In this document: positions 33,943 to 43,808 of the stretch, piece after piece
Layout of the letters: every line of letters starts with the position of its first letter
Numbering within the stretch: the first letter of the stretch is position 1
Assembly (NCBI RefSeq): GCF_014648915.1
Contig: NZ_BMSA01000003.1
Span: 496,001 to 560,000, forward strand
Reading direction: 5' to 3'
Origin: Streptomyces phaeofaciens
GTDB taxonomy: Bacteria > Actinomycetota > Actinomycetes > Streptomycetales > Streptomycetaceae
Length of the DNA: 64,000 bases
The notes under the pieces: model-generated
What the model was told of the DNA's origin: nothing
The model's input: only the letters and a program-made list of their open reading frames with translations
Database searches by the model: none
Translations under genes and position numbers: made by a program

Positions 33943-33970
33943 CGAAACACCGACACCGAAACACCGACAC
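33943..33970. repeat. Tandem duplication of a 14-mer
   Basis: CGAAACACCGACAC occurs twice without a gap, 15 bases upstream of the start of the small secreted protein. It could modify a promoter or a leader; no further copies are seen. Confidence 0.7.
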
Positions 33971-33984
33971 GGAAAGGAGGCACA

Positions 33985-34233
33985 GTGATCAGGAAAGCGG
34001 CCGTGATCGTGGCAGCAGCCGGCGGCCTCGTCCTCGCGGACGCCGGCTGGGCCCTGGCCGACTCGGGCGGGCAGCACGGCTCACCCCAGGTCGTATGCGC
34101 CCTGGCCGAAGAGGCAGTGATGGGCAACTGCGGCAACACCTACATCTTCGCGCCCAGGATCCTGGACAACGTCCTCGACCTCGGCCTGTTCGGCCCTGCC
34201 CCCGGGATTCCCGGGGTTCCCGGAATCCCGTAG
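33985..34233 (+). CDS. Small secreted protein
   Basis: An 82-residue precursor. An N-terminal signal (AAVIVAAAGGLVLADAGWAL, cut near ALADSGG) leaves a mature part of about 57 residues with two cysteines (VVCALAEEAVMGNCGNTYIF) that probably form a disulfide, and a Pro/Gly-rich end GPAPGIPGVPGIP. It resembles the small cell-surface proteins of streptomycetes but not a chaplin by its motifs. GTG start with the strong ribosome site AAAGGAGG seven bases upstream. Confidence 0.75.
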   Translation: MIRKAAVIVAAAGGLVLADAGWALADSGGQHGSPQVVCALAEEAVMGNCGNTYIFAPRILDNVLDLGLFGPAPGIPGVPGIP

Positions 34234-34380
34234 CGGTGCCGAGTGCCCGCTTCTACGGCCTGTGCCGGGGTGCCCCCGGTGCAGGCCGCTTTACGTTTCG
34301 GGCGTGACTGTCCGGCAACCGGTTCGTCACTCCGTGCGAGACCACGAACGGGTGGTCGGAGACGGAGGGGCCGGGAGCGG

Positions 34381-34740
34381 ATGAGGAAGCTGGACGTGGA
34401 CACCTCGCACTTTCAGGGGCAGAGTCGGGGCGGCAAACCGTGGCGGCCCCGGACACCCGAGACCCTTCTCGTCCAGCAGCCGGACAGGCAGGCCAGACGC
34501 ATTCCGAGTGACCGCCTGAGGTGGGCCATGACGATCTCGGGCATGTCTGAGCAGTGCGGCCTCTGCGGGATCGGAGCCGTCTGGCGTGGACATCCGCTGC
34601 CGATGGAAGTCGACCACGTCGATGGCAGCCGGCGCGACAACTGCATCGAGAACCTGCGGTTCCTGTGTCCCAACTGCCACTCGACGACAAACAATTACCG
34701 GGACCGCGGCAAGGGACGCCGGCGAGGTGGGGCCCAGTGA
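34381..34740 (+). CDS. HNH endonuclease-like protein (first of a tandem pair)
   Basis: A 119-residue protein with an HNH motif: CGLCG (two zinc Cys), MEVDHVDGSRRDN, NLRFLCPNCHSTT. The start MRKLDVDTSHFQGQ follows GGGAGCGG. A paralogue begins 5 bases after its stop with the same plan (…TAHFLGQ, PEEILV, CADCG, LEVDHINGDWRDD, LRLLCPNCHAVT). Small stand-alone HNH proteins of this type are common in actinobacteria and phage genomes and may be nickases or homing endonucleases. The pair lies directly upstream of a tRNA-like gene. Confidence 0.8.
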   Translation: MRKLDVDTSHFQGQSRGGKPWRPRTPETLLVQQPDRQARRIPSDRLRWAMTISGMSEQCGLCGIGAVWRGHPLPMEVDHVDGSRRDNCIENLRFLCPNCHSTTNNYRDRGKGRRRGGAQ

Positions 34741-34744
34741 GCAA

Positions 34745-35116
34745 GTGATCGCCGAGGAACAACTGACGACGGCGCATTTCTTGGGGCAGGCCCATCGGCG
34801 GGGCAAGCCGGGCCCCGTCCCCGCCAAGCGTCCCGAGGAAATCCTGGTCCGGCACGAGGGCAGACGCCGCACGAAAACGCGATGGCTGCGCCGTGCGCTG
34901 TGCGAGGTCGGCGTACCCGAGGCATGCGCCGACTGCGGCGCCGGCGGCCCCGAGTGGCTCGGCAGGCCCATGACGCTGGAGGTCGATCACATCAACGGGG
35001 ACTGGCGCGACGACCGGCGGGACAACCTGCGACTGCTGTGCCCCAACTGTCACGCAGTCACCAGTACCTGGTGCCGCGGGGGAAGCCGACAGCGAGCGGC
35101 CGGTAGCGCCCAGTAG
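34745..35116 (+). CDS. HNH endonuclease-like protein (second of a tandem pair)
   Basis: A 123-residue paralogue of the previous gene, sharing L.T.HF.GQ..RGKP and the HNH region (CADCG, LEVDHINGDWRDDRRDNLRL, CPNCH). Both keep the two CxxC zinc pairs and the catalytic His. I chose the GTG at 34745; an in-frame GTG at 34727 overlaps the previous gene and also has a purine-rich region. Sequence divergence between the copies is high, so the duplication is old. The tRNA-like gene begins 15 bases after the stop. Confidence 0.8.
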   Translation: MIAEEQLTTAHFLGQAHRRGKPGPVPAKRPEEILVRHEGRRRTKTRWLRRALCEVGVPEACADCGAGGPEWLGRPMTLEVDHINGDWRDDRRDNLRLLCPNCHAVTSTWCRGGSRQRAAGSAQ

Positions 35117-35131
35117 AGTAGGTGGCGCTGC

Positions 35132-35205
35132 GGGCCCGTACCCCAGCGGCAAGAGGGCGCCGGTTTAGGTCCGGTGTGTCGTGGGTTCGAATCCCACCGG
35201 GCCCA
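35132..35205 (+). tRNA. tRNA-Leu-like (anticodon UAG) with class I short variable loop
   Basis: A 74-base cloverleaf: acceptor GGGCCCG (35132–35138) pairs with CGGGCCC (35198–35204) and A73 follows; anticodon stem GCCGG/CCGGT encloses the loop TTTAGGT, so the anticodon is UAG, which reads CUA (Leu). The T arm is GTGGG TTCGAAT CCCAC. The variable loop has only five bases (35176–35180), unlike class II tRNA-Leu, and the D stem is three base pairs. CCA is not encoded. It could be a real leucine tRNA of unusual form or a recently altered or pseudo-tRNA. Confidence 0.7.
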
Positions 35206-35218
35206 CAGGGAACATAGG

Positions 35219-35247
35219 CCCTGCACCTTTGATTCAAAGGTGCAGGG
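35219..35247. terminator. Bidirectional intrinsic terminator
   Basis: CCCTGCACCTTT (35219–35230) and AAAGGTGCAGGG (35236–35247) form a 12-bp stem with a GATTC loop, followed by CTTCTTTC on the plus strand. It ends the tRNA transcript and, from the other side, the rdgB transcript. Confidence 0.85.
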
Positions 35248-35261
35248 CTTCTTTCGTCGGC

Positions 35262-35864
35262 TCAGCCCAGCAGCTCCCGAACCACCGGCACCAACGCCCG
35301 GAACGCCTTGCCCCGGTGGCTGATCGCGTTCTTCTCGGCGGGTGTGAGTTCGGCGCAGGTGCGGGTGTCGTCGGCCGGCTGGAGAATCGGGTCGTAGCCG
35401 AAGCCGTTGGTGCCGGACGGGGTGTGGCGCAGGGTGCCGCGGAGTCGGCCCTCGACCACGCGTTCCGTGCCGTCGGGTAGGGCCAGGGCGGCGGCGCAGG
35501 CGAAGTGGGCGCCGCGGTGTTCGTCGGCGATGTCCGAGAGTTGGGCCAGGAGCAGGTCGAGGTTGGCCTTGTCGTCGCCGTGGGTGCCGGACCAGCGGGC
35601 GGAGAAGATGCCGGGTGCGCCGTTGAGTACGTCCACGCACAGGCCGGAGTCGTCGGCGACCGCGGGCAGGCCGGTGGCCCGGGCGAGGGCGTGGGCCTTG
35701 AGCAGCGCGTTCTCGGCGAAGGTCACGCCGGTCTCGCGGACGTCCGGGATCTCGGGGAAGGCCTCCGCGCCGACGAGGTCGTGGGGCAGACCTGCGTCGG
35801 CGAGGATCGACCTGAGTTCGGTGATCTTTCCGGCGTTGCGGGTGGCGAGGATCAGGCGGGTCAT
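35262..35864 (-). CDS. rdgB: Non-canonical purine NTP pyrophosphatase (RdgB/HAM1)
   Basis: A 200-residue house-cleaning enzyme that converts dITP, dXTP and ITP to monophosphates. Family blocks are LILATRNAGKITEL at the N-terminus, TGVTFAENALLKAHALARAT, VADDSGLCVDVLNGAPGIFS, and GFGYDPIL near the C-terminus with the AELTPAEKNAISHRGKAF region. ATG 35864 preferred over an ATG 27 bases upstream since TRLILATRN should be N-terminal. In many actinobacteria it sits with rph, here with one lipoprotein gene between them. Confidence 0.95.
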   Translation of the reverse strand: MTRLILATRNAGKITELRSILADAGLPHDLVGAEAFPEIPDVRETGVTFAENALLKAHALARATGLPAVADDSGLCVDVLNGAPGIFSARWSGTHGDDKANLDLLLAQLSDIADEHRGAHFACAAALALPDGTERVVEGRLRGTLRHTPSGTNGFGYDPILQPADDTRTCAELTPAEKNAISHRGKAFRALVPVVRELLG

Positions 35865-35914
35865 GTCCCCAGTATCCCGAGTCCCCGCCATCTGCTGTGG
35901 CGTCCCCCGGTTCG

Positions 35915-36328
35915 TTACGGGGTGCAGACCTTCGTCAGTTCGCCCGCCGCGTCCGTGATCGGGCTGAGGTCGGGGGTGTTGTCGCCGTTCTCCACCGCGG
36001 TGCGGACGTTGGTGACGGCATCGCCCAGGTCCTCGACGGCCTTGTTGACGTCGGCGTTGTCGGTCTTGTCGCCTATCTCGTCGAGGTTCTGGTCGATGGA
36101 GTTGAGGGACTCCTCCAGTTGCGTCGGGTCGTTCGACGCGTTCTCCACGGCCTGCTGGAGGTCGGTGACGCTGTCGGCGATGGCGTCGGCGGTCTGGACG
36201 CAGTCCAGTGCCTTGCTGACGGCGTCGCAGCCGGTCACGGTGAGCCCGAGTGTGAGCGCGACGGCCGTCGCGGCGACGGCGGCGGTGCGGCCGCCTCGGT
36301 GTCGTACCCGGCTCGTGAACTTGGCCAT
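35915..36328 (-). CDS. Small lipoprotein
   Basis: A 137-residue predicted lipoprotein. The signal AVAATAVALTLGLTVTGCDA has the lipobox TVTGC; the mature part is acidic and helical (DSVTDLQQAVENASNDPTQL, SIDQNLDEIGDKTDNADVNK) with two further Cys (LDCVQ and VCTP) which may pair. ATG 36328 has GGGAGG nine bases upstream. It is inserted between rdgB and rph. Function is not known. Confidence 0.8.
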   Translation of the reverse strand: MAKFTSRVRHRGGRTAAVAATAVALTLGLTVTGCDAVSKALDCVQTADAIADSVTDLQQAVENASNDPTQLEESLNSIDQNLDEIGDKTDNADVNKAVEDLGDAVTNVRTAVENGDNTPDLSPITDAAGELTKVCTP

Positions 36329-36468
36329 GACTGTGTTCCTCCCTTGGTCAGGCCCCCAGGGAGGCCCCCCGTCGGCGTACTGCCGTGCGTGCTTGTCCCG
36401 CGTACTGCCCAAGACGCCGGGGCGCGCGCGGGGGTTGCCCTCGCGCGCCACCGTTCTTGGCTCGCTCT

Positions 36469-37206
<738 letters not shown>

Positions 37207-37233
37207 GGCGCTGAGCCTAGCCGCACGTGCGGA

Positions 37234-37265
37234 AGGGGCCCGTCCCCCGGTGGGGAGGGGCCCCT
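37234..37265. terminator. Hairpin between rph and nagF
   Basis: AGGGGCCCGTCCCC (37234–37247) and GGGGAGGGGCCCCT (37252–37265) pair with one mismatch around CGGT. It lies between the nagF stop and the rph start, so it ends nagF mRNA. Confidence 0.65.
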
Positions 37266-37298
37266 GTGCGGGCGGCTAGCCGCGAGCGGGGTGGGGGC

Positions 37299-37532
37299 TC
37301 ACATCAGGTCTTCGATCTCGGCGGCGATGGGGTCGGCGTCGGTGCCGATGACGACCTGGATGGCGGTGCCCATCTTGACGACGCCGTGGGCGCCGGCGGC
37401 CTTCAGGGCGGCTTCGTCGACGAGCGAGGGGTCGGAGACCTCGGTGCGCAGGCGGGTGATGCAGCCCTCGATCTCTTCGATGTTGTCGATGCCGCCGAGC
37501 CCGGCGACGATCTTCTCAGCCTTGCTGGCCAT
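37299..37532 (-). CDS. nagF: PTS EIIB component, N-acetylglucosamine-type
   Basis: A 77-residue EIIB domain protein that carries phosphate on Cys within IDNIEEIEGCITRLRTEV and passes it to sugar bound by EIIC. It is a stand-alone EIIB (glucose/GlcNAc superfamily), as in S. coelicolor NagF. It is divergent from nagE1; the DasR-type dre box at 37658 lies between them. ATG with AGGGAG seven bases upstream. Confidence 0.93.
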   Translation of the reverse strand: MASKAEKIVAGLGGIDNIEEIEGCITRLRTEVSDPSLVDEAALKAAGAHGVVKMGTAIQVVIGTDADPIAAEIEDLM

Positions 37533-37657
37533 GTTCGGTCTCCCTGAATTCCCTGGTGCGAACCGCTTTGTCGCAGTAACCCACAGTTGGCCCAACTTCG
37601 CGAGCGGTCATGTCGTACGTATCGAATGATGGCGTCACGACAGCGGAACCGCCCGGA

Positions 37658-37673
37658 ACTGGTCTACACCACC
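37658..37673. promoter_or_regulatory. dre site (DasR box) in the nagF–nagE1 region
   Basis: ACTGGTCTACACCACC resembles the DasR consensus ACTGGTCTAGACCAGT, with the characteristic GGTCTANACCA core. It lies 125 bases upstream of the nagF start and 43 bases upstream of the nagE1 start, fitting repression of both by DasR, released by glucosamine-6-phosphate. Confidence 0.8.
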
Positions 37674-37716
37674 GGGCGGACGGTCGCCAAGCCCGCCTCC
37701 CAGCAGAGGGGATCGG

Positions 37717-39009
37717 ATGAGTGCCGACAGTGCGGTGAGCCCTTCGCGGGCCCGCTGGAACGCCTTGTTCCAGGGTTTGCAGAAGATGGGCCGCAGTCTT
37801 CAGCTCCCGATCGCGGTGCTGCCGGCCGCGGGCATCCTCAACCGGCTCGGACAGCCGGACGTGTTCGGGGACGACGGGCTGGGGTGGACGGACGTCTCCA
37901 GGGTGATGGCCGGCGCGGGCGGCGCGCTGCTCAACTCGGAGCTGGGGCTGCCGATGCTGTTCTGCGTCGGCGTGGCCATCGGGATGGCGAAGAAGGCGGA
38001 CGGGTCGACGGCGCTGGCGGCGGTGGCGGGGTTCCTCGTCTACTACAACGTGCTGCGGCAGTTCCCGGAGGACTGCCCCTCGGGGCGGGAGTCGATCCCG
38101 AACATCGGCTGCATCGCGTCGGTCGACCAGACGGTGGTGGCGTTCACGTATCAGAATCCCGGGGTGTTCGGCGGGATCGTGATGGGGCTGCTGTCGGCGT
38201 TCTTCTGGCAGCGGTACCACCGGACGAAGCTGGTGGACTGGCTGGGCTTCTTCAACGGGCGGCGGCTGGTGCCGATCATCATGTCGTTCGTGGCGATCGC
38301 GTTCGCCGCGCTGTGCCTGTGGATCTGGCCGCCGATCGGTGACGCCCTGGAGAGCTTCAGCGACTGGCTGGACGGGCTGGATTCGTGGGGCGCCGGCATC
38401 TTCGGTGTGGCGAACCGGGCGTTGCTGGTGATCGGTCTGCACCAGTTCCTGAACGTGCCCATCTGGTTCCAGTTCGGCAGTTACACCAAGCCGGACGGCA
38501 CGGTGGTGCACGGTGACATCAACATGTTCCTGGCGGGCGACCCGGACGCGGGGCAGTTCACCTCCGGCTTCTTCCCGATCATGATGTTCGCGCTGCCGGC
38601 GGCGGCGCTGGCGATGACGCACTGCGCGCGGCCGGACCGGCGCAAGGAGGTCGGCGGGCTGATGCTGTCGGTGGCGCTGACGTCGTTCGTCACCGGGATC
38701 ACGGAGCCGATCGAGTACTCGTTCCTGTTCGTCGCGCCGCTGCTGTACGCGGTGCACGCGGTGCTGACGGGTGTGTCGATGGCGGTGACGTGGGGGCTCG
38801 GGGTGCACGACGGCTTCAGTTTCTCGGCCGGTCTGATCGACTACGTCATCAACTGGAACCTGGCGACGAAGCCGTGGGCGATCATTCCGATCGGTCTCTG
38901 CTTCGCGGCGGTGTACTACGTCATCTTCCGCTTCGCGATCACGCGCTTCGATCTGAAGACGCCGGGACGGGAGCCGGAGGAGGAGCACGAGGACGTCACC
39001 AAGGCCTGA
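37717..39009 (+). CDS. nagE1: PTS EIIC component, N-acetylglucosamine-type
   Basis: A 430-residue permease of the PTS glucose superfamily. About ten membrane segments; the conserved LQKMGRSLQLPIAVLPAAGI, the GITEPIEYSFLFVAPLLYAV loop with the sugar-binding Glu, and the GLHQFLNVPIW stretch are visible. The C-terminus PGREPEEEHEDVTK is acidic. Alone it lacks an EIIB, which NagF supplies. A paralogue, nagE2, follows after about 200 bases. Which of the two is the main GlcNAc permease cannot be told from sequence; in S. coelicolor I recall it as NagE2. Confidence 0.93.
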   Translation: MSADSAVSPSRARWNALFQGLQKMGRSLQLPIAVLPAAGILNRLGQPDVFGDDGLGWTDVSRVMAGAGGALLNSELGLPMLFCVGVAIGMAKKADGSTALAAVAGFLVYYNVLRQFPEDCPSGRESIPNIGCIASVDQTVVAFTYQNPGVFGGIVMGLLSAFFWQRYHRTKLVDWLGFFNGRRLVPIIMSFVAIAFAALCLWIWPPIGDALESFSDWLDGLDSWGAGIFGVANRALLVIGLHQFLNVPIWFQFGSYTKPDGTVVHGDINMFLAGDPDAGQFTSGFFPIMMFALPAAALAMTHCARPDRRKEVGGLMLSVALTSFVTGITEPIEYSFLFVAPLLYAVHAVLTGVSMAVTWGLGVHDGFSFSAGLIDYVINWNLATKPWAIIPIGLCFAAVYYVIFRFAITRFDLKTPGREPEEEHEDVTKA

Positions 39010-39023
39010 ACCACTCGACCTTC

Positions 39024-39053
39024 GGGGCCCTCGGAACACTGTTCCGGGGGCCC
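39024..39053 (+). terminator. Hairpin terminator after nagE1
   Basis: GGGGCCCTCGGAAC pairs with GTTCCGGGGGCCC across ACT, and TTTCGC follows. It lies 15 bases after the stop of nagE1. Confidence 0.75.
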
Positions 39054-39162
39054 TTTCGCATGCCCGGCGCATACCGGGCGAACGTCCAAGATCCGGCACG
39101 GCGCGTAGCGCTCCGGTTGCAGTTTTGACGGGTTCCTTATATCGCCTTCACCGTGCTACAAC

Positions 39163-39193
39163 ATGGTCTACACCACTGAGTGGTGTAGACCAT
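39163..39193. promoter_or_regulatory. Double dre site forming a perfect 31-base palindrome
   Basis: ATGGTCTACACCACT (39163–39177) and its exact reverse complement (39179–39193) flank a single G. Each half contains GGTCTACACCA, a DasR dre core, so two boxes stand back to back within 19 bases of the nagE2 start codon and cover its likely promoter. Confidence 0.85.
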
Positions 39194-39211
39194 CACCGAT
39201 GGAGGAAGTCT

Positions 39212-40465
<1,254 letters not shown>

Positions 40466-40484
40466 GCCTCGGCTCACCTCCGCA

Positions 40485-40522
40485 CGACGAAGGCCCCCGG
40501 ACCGCTCCGGGGGCCTTCGTCG
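40485..40522. terminator. Intrinsic terminator after nagE2
   Basis: CGACGAAGGCCCCCGGA (40485–40501), loop CCGC, and the exact complement TCCGGGGGCCTTCGTCG (40506–40522): a perfect 17-bp stem, followed by T-rich TTCGCC. It lies between the convergent nagE2 and MBL hydrolase genes. Confidence 0.85.
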
Positions 40523-40552
40523 TTCGCCGTACGCCTGAACCTCGTACGGCGC

Positions 40553-41305
40553 TCAGATCTCGTACGTCACCCTCGGCGCCGCCAGTTCCACGGGCCCGTC
40601 GTAGGCCGCGCGGGCGTCGGCGAGGTTGATCTGGGGGTCGGTCCACGGGGGGATGTGGGTGAGGACCAGGCGGCGGGCGCCTGCCCGGCTCGCCGTCTCG
40701 CCCGCTTCGCGGCCGTTGAGATGCAGGTCGGGGATGTTCTCCTTGCCGTGCGTGAAGGCGGCCTCGCACAGGAAGAAGTCGGTGTCGCGGGCCAGTTCCT
40801 CCAGCGCCGGGCTGAGGCCGGTGTCACCGGAGTAGGTCAGCGACCGGCCGCCGTGTTCGACCCGGATGCCGTACGCCTCCACCGGATGGGCGACGCGTTC
40901 GGTGTGGACCGTGAACGGGCCGACGTCGAAGGTGGACGGCTTGACCGTGTGGAAGTCGAAGACCTCGCTCATGGAGGAGGCCGACGGCGTGTCGGCGTAG
41001 GCGGTGGTCAGCCGGTGTTCCGTGCCCTCGGGTCCGTAGACCGGGATCGGAGCGCAGCGGCCGCCGTCGTGCCGGTAGTAGCGCGCCACGAAGTACGCGC
41101 ACATGTCGATGCAGTGGTCGGCGTGCAGATGACTCAGGAAGATCGCGTCGAGGTCGTAGAGACCGCAGTGGCGCTGCAACTCGCCCAGGGCGCCGTTGCC
41201 CATGTCGAGTAGCAGCCTGAAGCCGTCGGCCTCGACGAGGTAGCTCGAGCAGGCCGATTCCGCGGACGGGAACGACCCCGAGCAGCCGACGACGGTGAGC
41301 TTCAT
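40553..41305 (-). CDS. MBL-fold metallo-hydrolase
   Basis: A 250-residue protein of the metallo-beta-lactamase superfamily. The zinc motif SHLHADH (His59, His61, Asp63, His64) and GDTGLSPALEELARDTDFFL and CEAAFTHGKENI, HLNGREAGETASRAG, RLVLTHIPPW, which place it in the RNase Z/phosphodiesterase-like part of the family. The substrate is unknown: cyclic nucleotides, lactones or RNA are options. It starts at an ATG; the upstream region of about 215 bases up to the PemK gene is divergent promoter DNA with no further gene. Confidence 0.88.
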   Translation of the reverse strand: MKLTVVGCSGSFPSAESACSSYLVEADGFRLLLDMGNGALGELQRHCGLYDLDAIFLSHLHADHCIDMCAYFVARYYRHDGGRCAPIPVYGPEGTEHRLTTAYADTPSASSMSEVFDFHTVKPSTFDVGPFTVHTERVAHPVEAYGIRVEHGGRSLTYSGDTGLSPALEELARDTDFFLCEAAFTHGKENIPDLHLNGREAGETASRAGARRLVLTHIPPWTDPQINLADARAAYDGPVELAAPRVTYEI

Positions 41306-41520
41306 AAAGCAGAAACCTCCGCTGGCGGGAAACGAGAGATATGGGGCGACGGGGGTCGTGCGGTGCGTCGAGCGTAAGGCGCAAAACGCCGGGTCGCTCC
41401 TCCGCCAAGGTCGGTTGTGTGCGAACTCACCTGTGCTGTCACCGGTTCGGATGGAACCGGGGCGTGTGGGGGTCCTGAGAGGGCGCGCGTCGTCGTGCGC
41501 GCGCCGGTAACGTCGTCCTC

Positions 41521-42063
41521 ATGGACACGTCCTGGTGGCTGGCGCTCGCGGCGGTGGTACTGCTGGCGCTGCTCGCCACGCTCGTCGACGGCTGGGGACG
41601 CGGTCACCGTCCGGCGGGACGCAGGTCCCGGCCGCCGGGCCGGCCGGACCGGTCGCGGGGCGCCGTGGGACGGCCGCAGCCGGCGGAGATCTGGTGGGCG
41701 GACGTGCCGTTCGAGGACGGGCCGGACGCGGCGGGCGCCGCGCGCCGGGGGTCCCCCCGGGCTTCCGGCACCGGGCGAGCGCCGGGCGGGGCGCCGGTGG
41801 GCGGACGGCGGGCGAAGGACCGGCCGTGTCTGGTGCTCGGGGTGCGGGGCGACCAGGTGACGGTCGCGAAGATCACCAGCAAGTACCACGACGAGCGGGC
41901 CGGGGTGATCCCGCTGCCGCCGGGTGCCGTCGGCGACGCCCAGGGGCGGCCGAGCTTCCTGGAGACGGACGAGCTGCGCCAGGTCCCGCTGGGCGACTTC
42001 CGCCGTCGGGTGGGGGTGGTGGACCCGGTCCTGTGGGACCAGGTCCGTCACCTCGCTACCTGA
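41521..42063 (+). CDS. Membrane-anchored PemK/MazF-like protein, no antitoxin beside it
   Basis: A 180-residue protein. Residues 4–25 (WWLALAAVVLLALLATLVDG) form one membrane helix, followed by a basic linker (RGHRPAGRRSRPPGRPDRSR). The PemK/MazF fold shows QPAEIWWADVPFEDG, KDRPCLVLGVRGDQVTVAKI and a C-terminal FLETDELRQVPLGDF. No small antitoxin gene lies on either side, which is unusual for a toxin; many streptomycetes carry such an orphan. TAACGT ends 7 bases before the ATG (a leaderless-type promoter). Confidence 0.85.
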   Translation: MDTSWWLALAAVVLLALLATLVDGWGRGHRPAGRRSRPPGRPDRSRGAVGRPQPAEIWWADVPFEDGPDAAGAARRGSPRASGTGRAPGGAPVGGRRAKDRPCLVLGVRGDQVTVAKITSKYHDERAGVIPLPPGAVGDAQGRPSFLETDELRQVPLGDFRRRVGVVDPVLWDQVRHLAT

Positions 42064-42078
42064 GGCCTCCCCTGTGGA

Positions 42079-43035
<957 letters not shown>

Positions 43036-43044
43036 TCAGCGGGC

Positions 43045-43323
43045 CTAGGCCATGCCGCCGGCCACGGCCGGCAGGATCGTCACGGTGTCGCCGTCGGTCA
43101 GCTTGGTGTCGATGCCGTCGACGAAGCGGACGTCCTCGTCGTTGAGGTAGACGTTGACGAAGCGGCGCAGCTTGCCGTCGTCCACAATGCGGGCGTGGAT
43201 GCCCGCATGCCGGGTCTCGAGGTCGGTGAACAGGTCGGCGAGGGTCTCACCACTGGCCTCCACCGCCTTCTGACCGTCGGTGTACTGCCGGAGGATGGTG
43301 GGGATGCGGACCTCGATGGCCAT
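43045..43323 (-). CDS. cysO: Sulfur-carrier protein CysO (MoaD/ThiS family)
   Basis: A 92-residue ubiquitin-like protein. The core IEVRIPTILRQYTDGQKAVE, RRFVNVYLNDEDVRF and GDTVTILPAVAGGMA follow the CysO of mycobacteria. The carrier diglycine is followed by two extra residues, Met-Ala. In the Mycobacterium enzyme the chain ends in GG, so this precursor probably needs cleavage before activation. The Mec+ gene at 48783 encodes a suitable peptidase. ATG with AGGAG 9 bases upstream. Confidence 0.92.
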   Translation of the reverse strand: MAIEVRIPTILRQYTDGQKAVEASGETLADLFTDLETRHAGIHARIVDDGKLRRFVNVYLNDEDVRFVDGIDTKLTDGDTVTILPAVAGGMA

Positions 43324-43377
43324 GGCTCAGGGCTCCTGTCGGAAGGTGTGGGCAGCGCGGGTGCGTCGTGTGAGGCT

Positions 43378-43407
43378 CCCCCACGCTCGGATTCGCTCGC
43401 GCGGGGG
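43378..43407 (-). repeat. Palindromic repeat, possible attenuator terminator
   Basis: On the minus strand CCCCCGCGCGAG ... GAGCGTGGGGG form a stem (CCCCC/GGGGG, G·T, CGC/GCG). Versions of this CTCCCCCACGCTCGG-type element are interspersed widely in Streptomyces intergenic DNA. It lies between the cysteine leader ORF and cysO and might act as the attenuator. Confidence 0.55.
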
Positions 43408-43450
43408 CACCCCGGGCTCACGGCCGTACGGCGGCAGAGCAATGCGGGCG

Positions 43451-43546
43451 TCAACAGATGGCGCTGGCGAGCCTGCACAGGTCGACGTGCAGCCGCGCCA
43501 CGAGCAGTACGCCCGGCGTCTTCGTGCTCACGTCGTGGGAAACCAT
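43451..43546 (-). CDS. Cysteine-responsive leader peptide
   Basis: A 31-residue open frame, too short for ordinary gene lists. The translated C-terminal end is LLVARLHVDLCRLASAIC followed by TGA, with Cys codons at positions 24 and 31, the second being the last sense codon. This pattern (RLHVDLCR...AIC) is what I know from putative leader peptides before actinobacterial sulfur and cysteine genes. Start ATG at 43546 with CCATGG context and no strong ribosome site seen. Ribosome stalling at these Cys codons when cysteine is low would control the downstream cysO–cysM transcript. Confidence 0.7.
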   Translation of the reverse strand: MVSHDVSTKTPGVLLVARLHVDLCRLASAIC

Positions 43547-43704
43547 GGGCTCATCGTATCGATTCCCGGTCCGCCTCCTGGAATGTGATCCCATATCGTG
43601 GACGATGTCCGGCCGGGGAGTGAGACCCCCCTCCGGCGGGGGTCACGCATCTCGGCCGAGGGACCTGCCCTCCCGCGCCATCCGCGGGACCGGCGACACC
43701 CACG

Positions 43705-43735
43705 AGACCAGCGGGACCAGCGGGACCAGCGGGAC
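43705..43735. repeat. Tandem GACCAGCGGG repeat
   Basis: The decamer GACCAGCGGG recurs three times in a row, followed by related GACGCGC units up to about 43800. This is in the 262-base stretch between the leader peptide and pncA, in which I see no other gene. Confidence 0.65.
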
Positions 43736-43808
43736 GCGCGAGGCCCCCGGGACGCGCCAGACCAACGGGACGCGCAACGAAACGCGCGAGGCGTCGGCCG
43801 ACCCGGTC

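Noticed and set aside
35132..35205. The tRNA as an attachment site for an integrated element
   Set aside because: I found no second copy of its 3' end in the window and no integrase gene nearby.
43378..43407. The palindrome as a certain attenuator of cysO–cysM
   Set aside because: It is an interspersed Streptomyces element and lacks a T-rich tail, so I kept it only as a possible attenuator.
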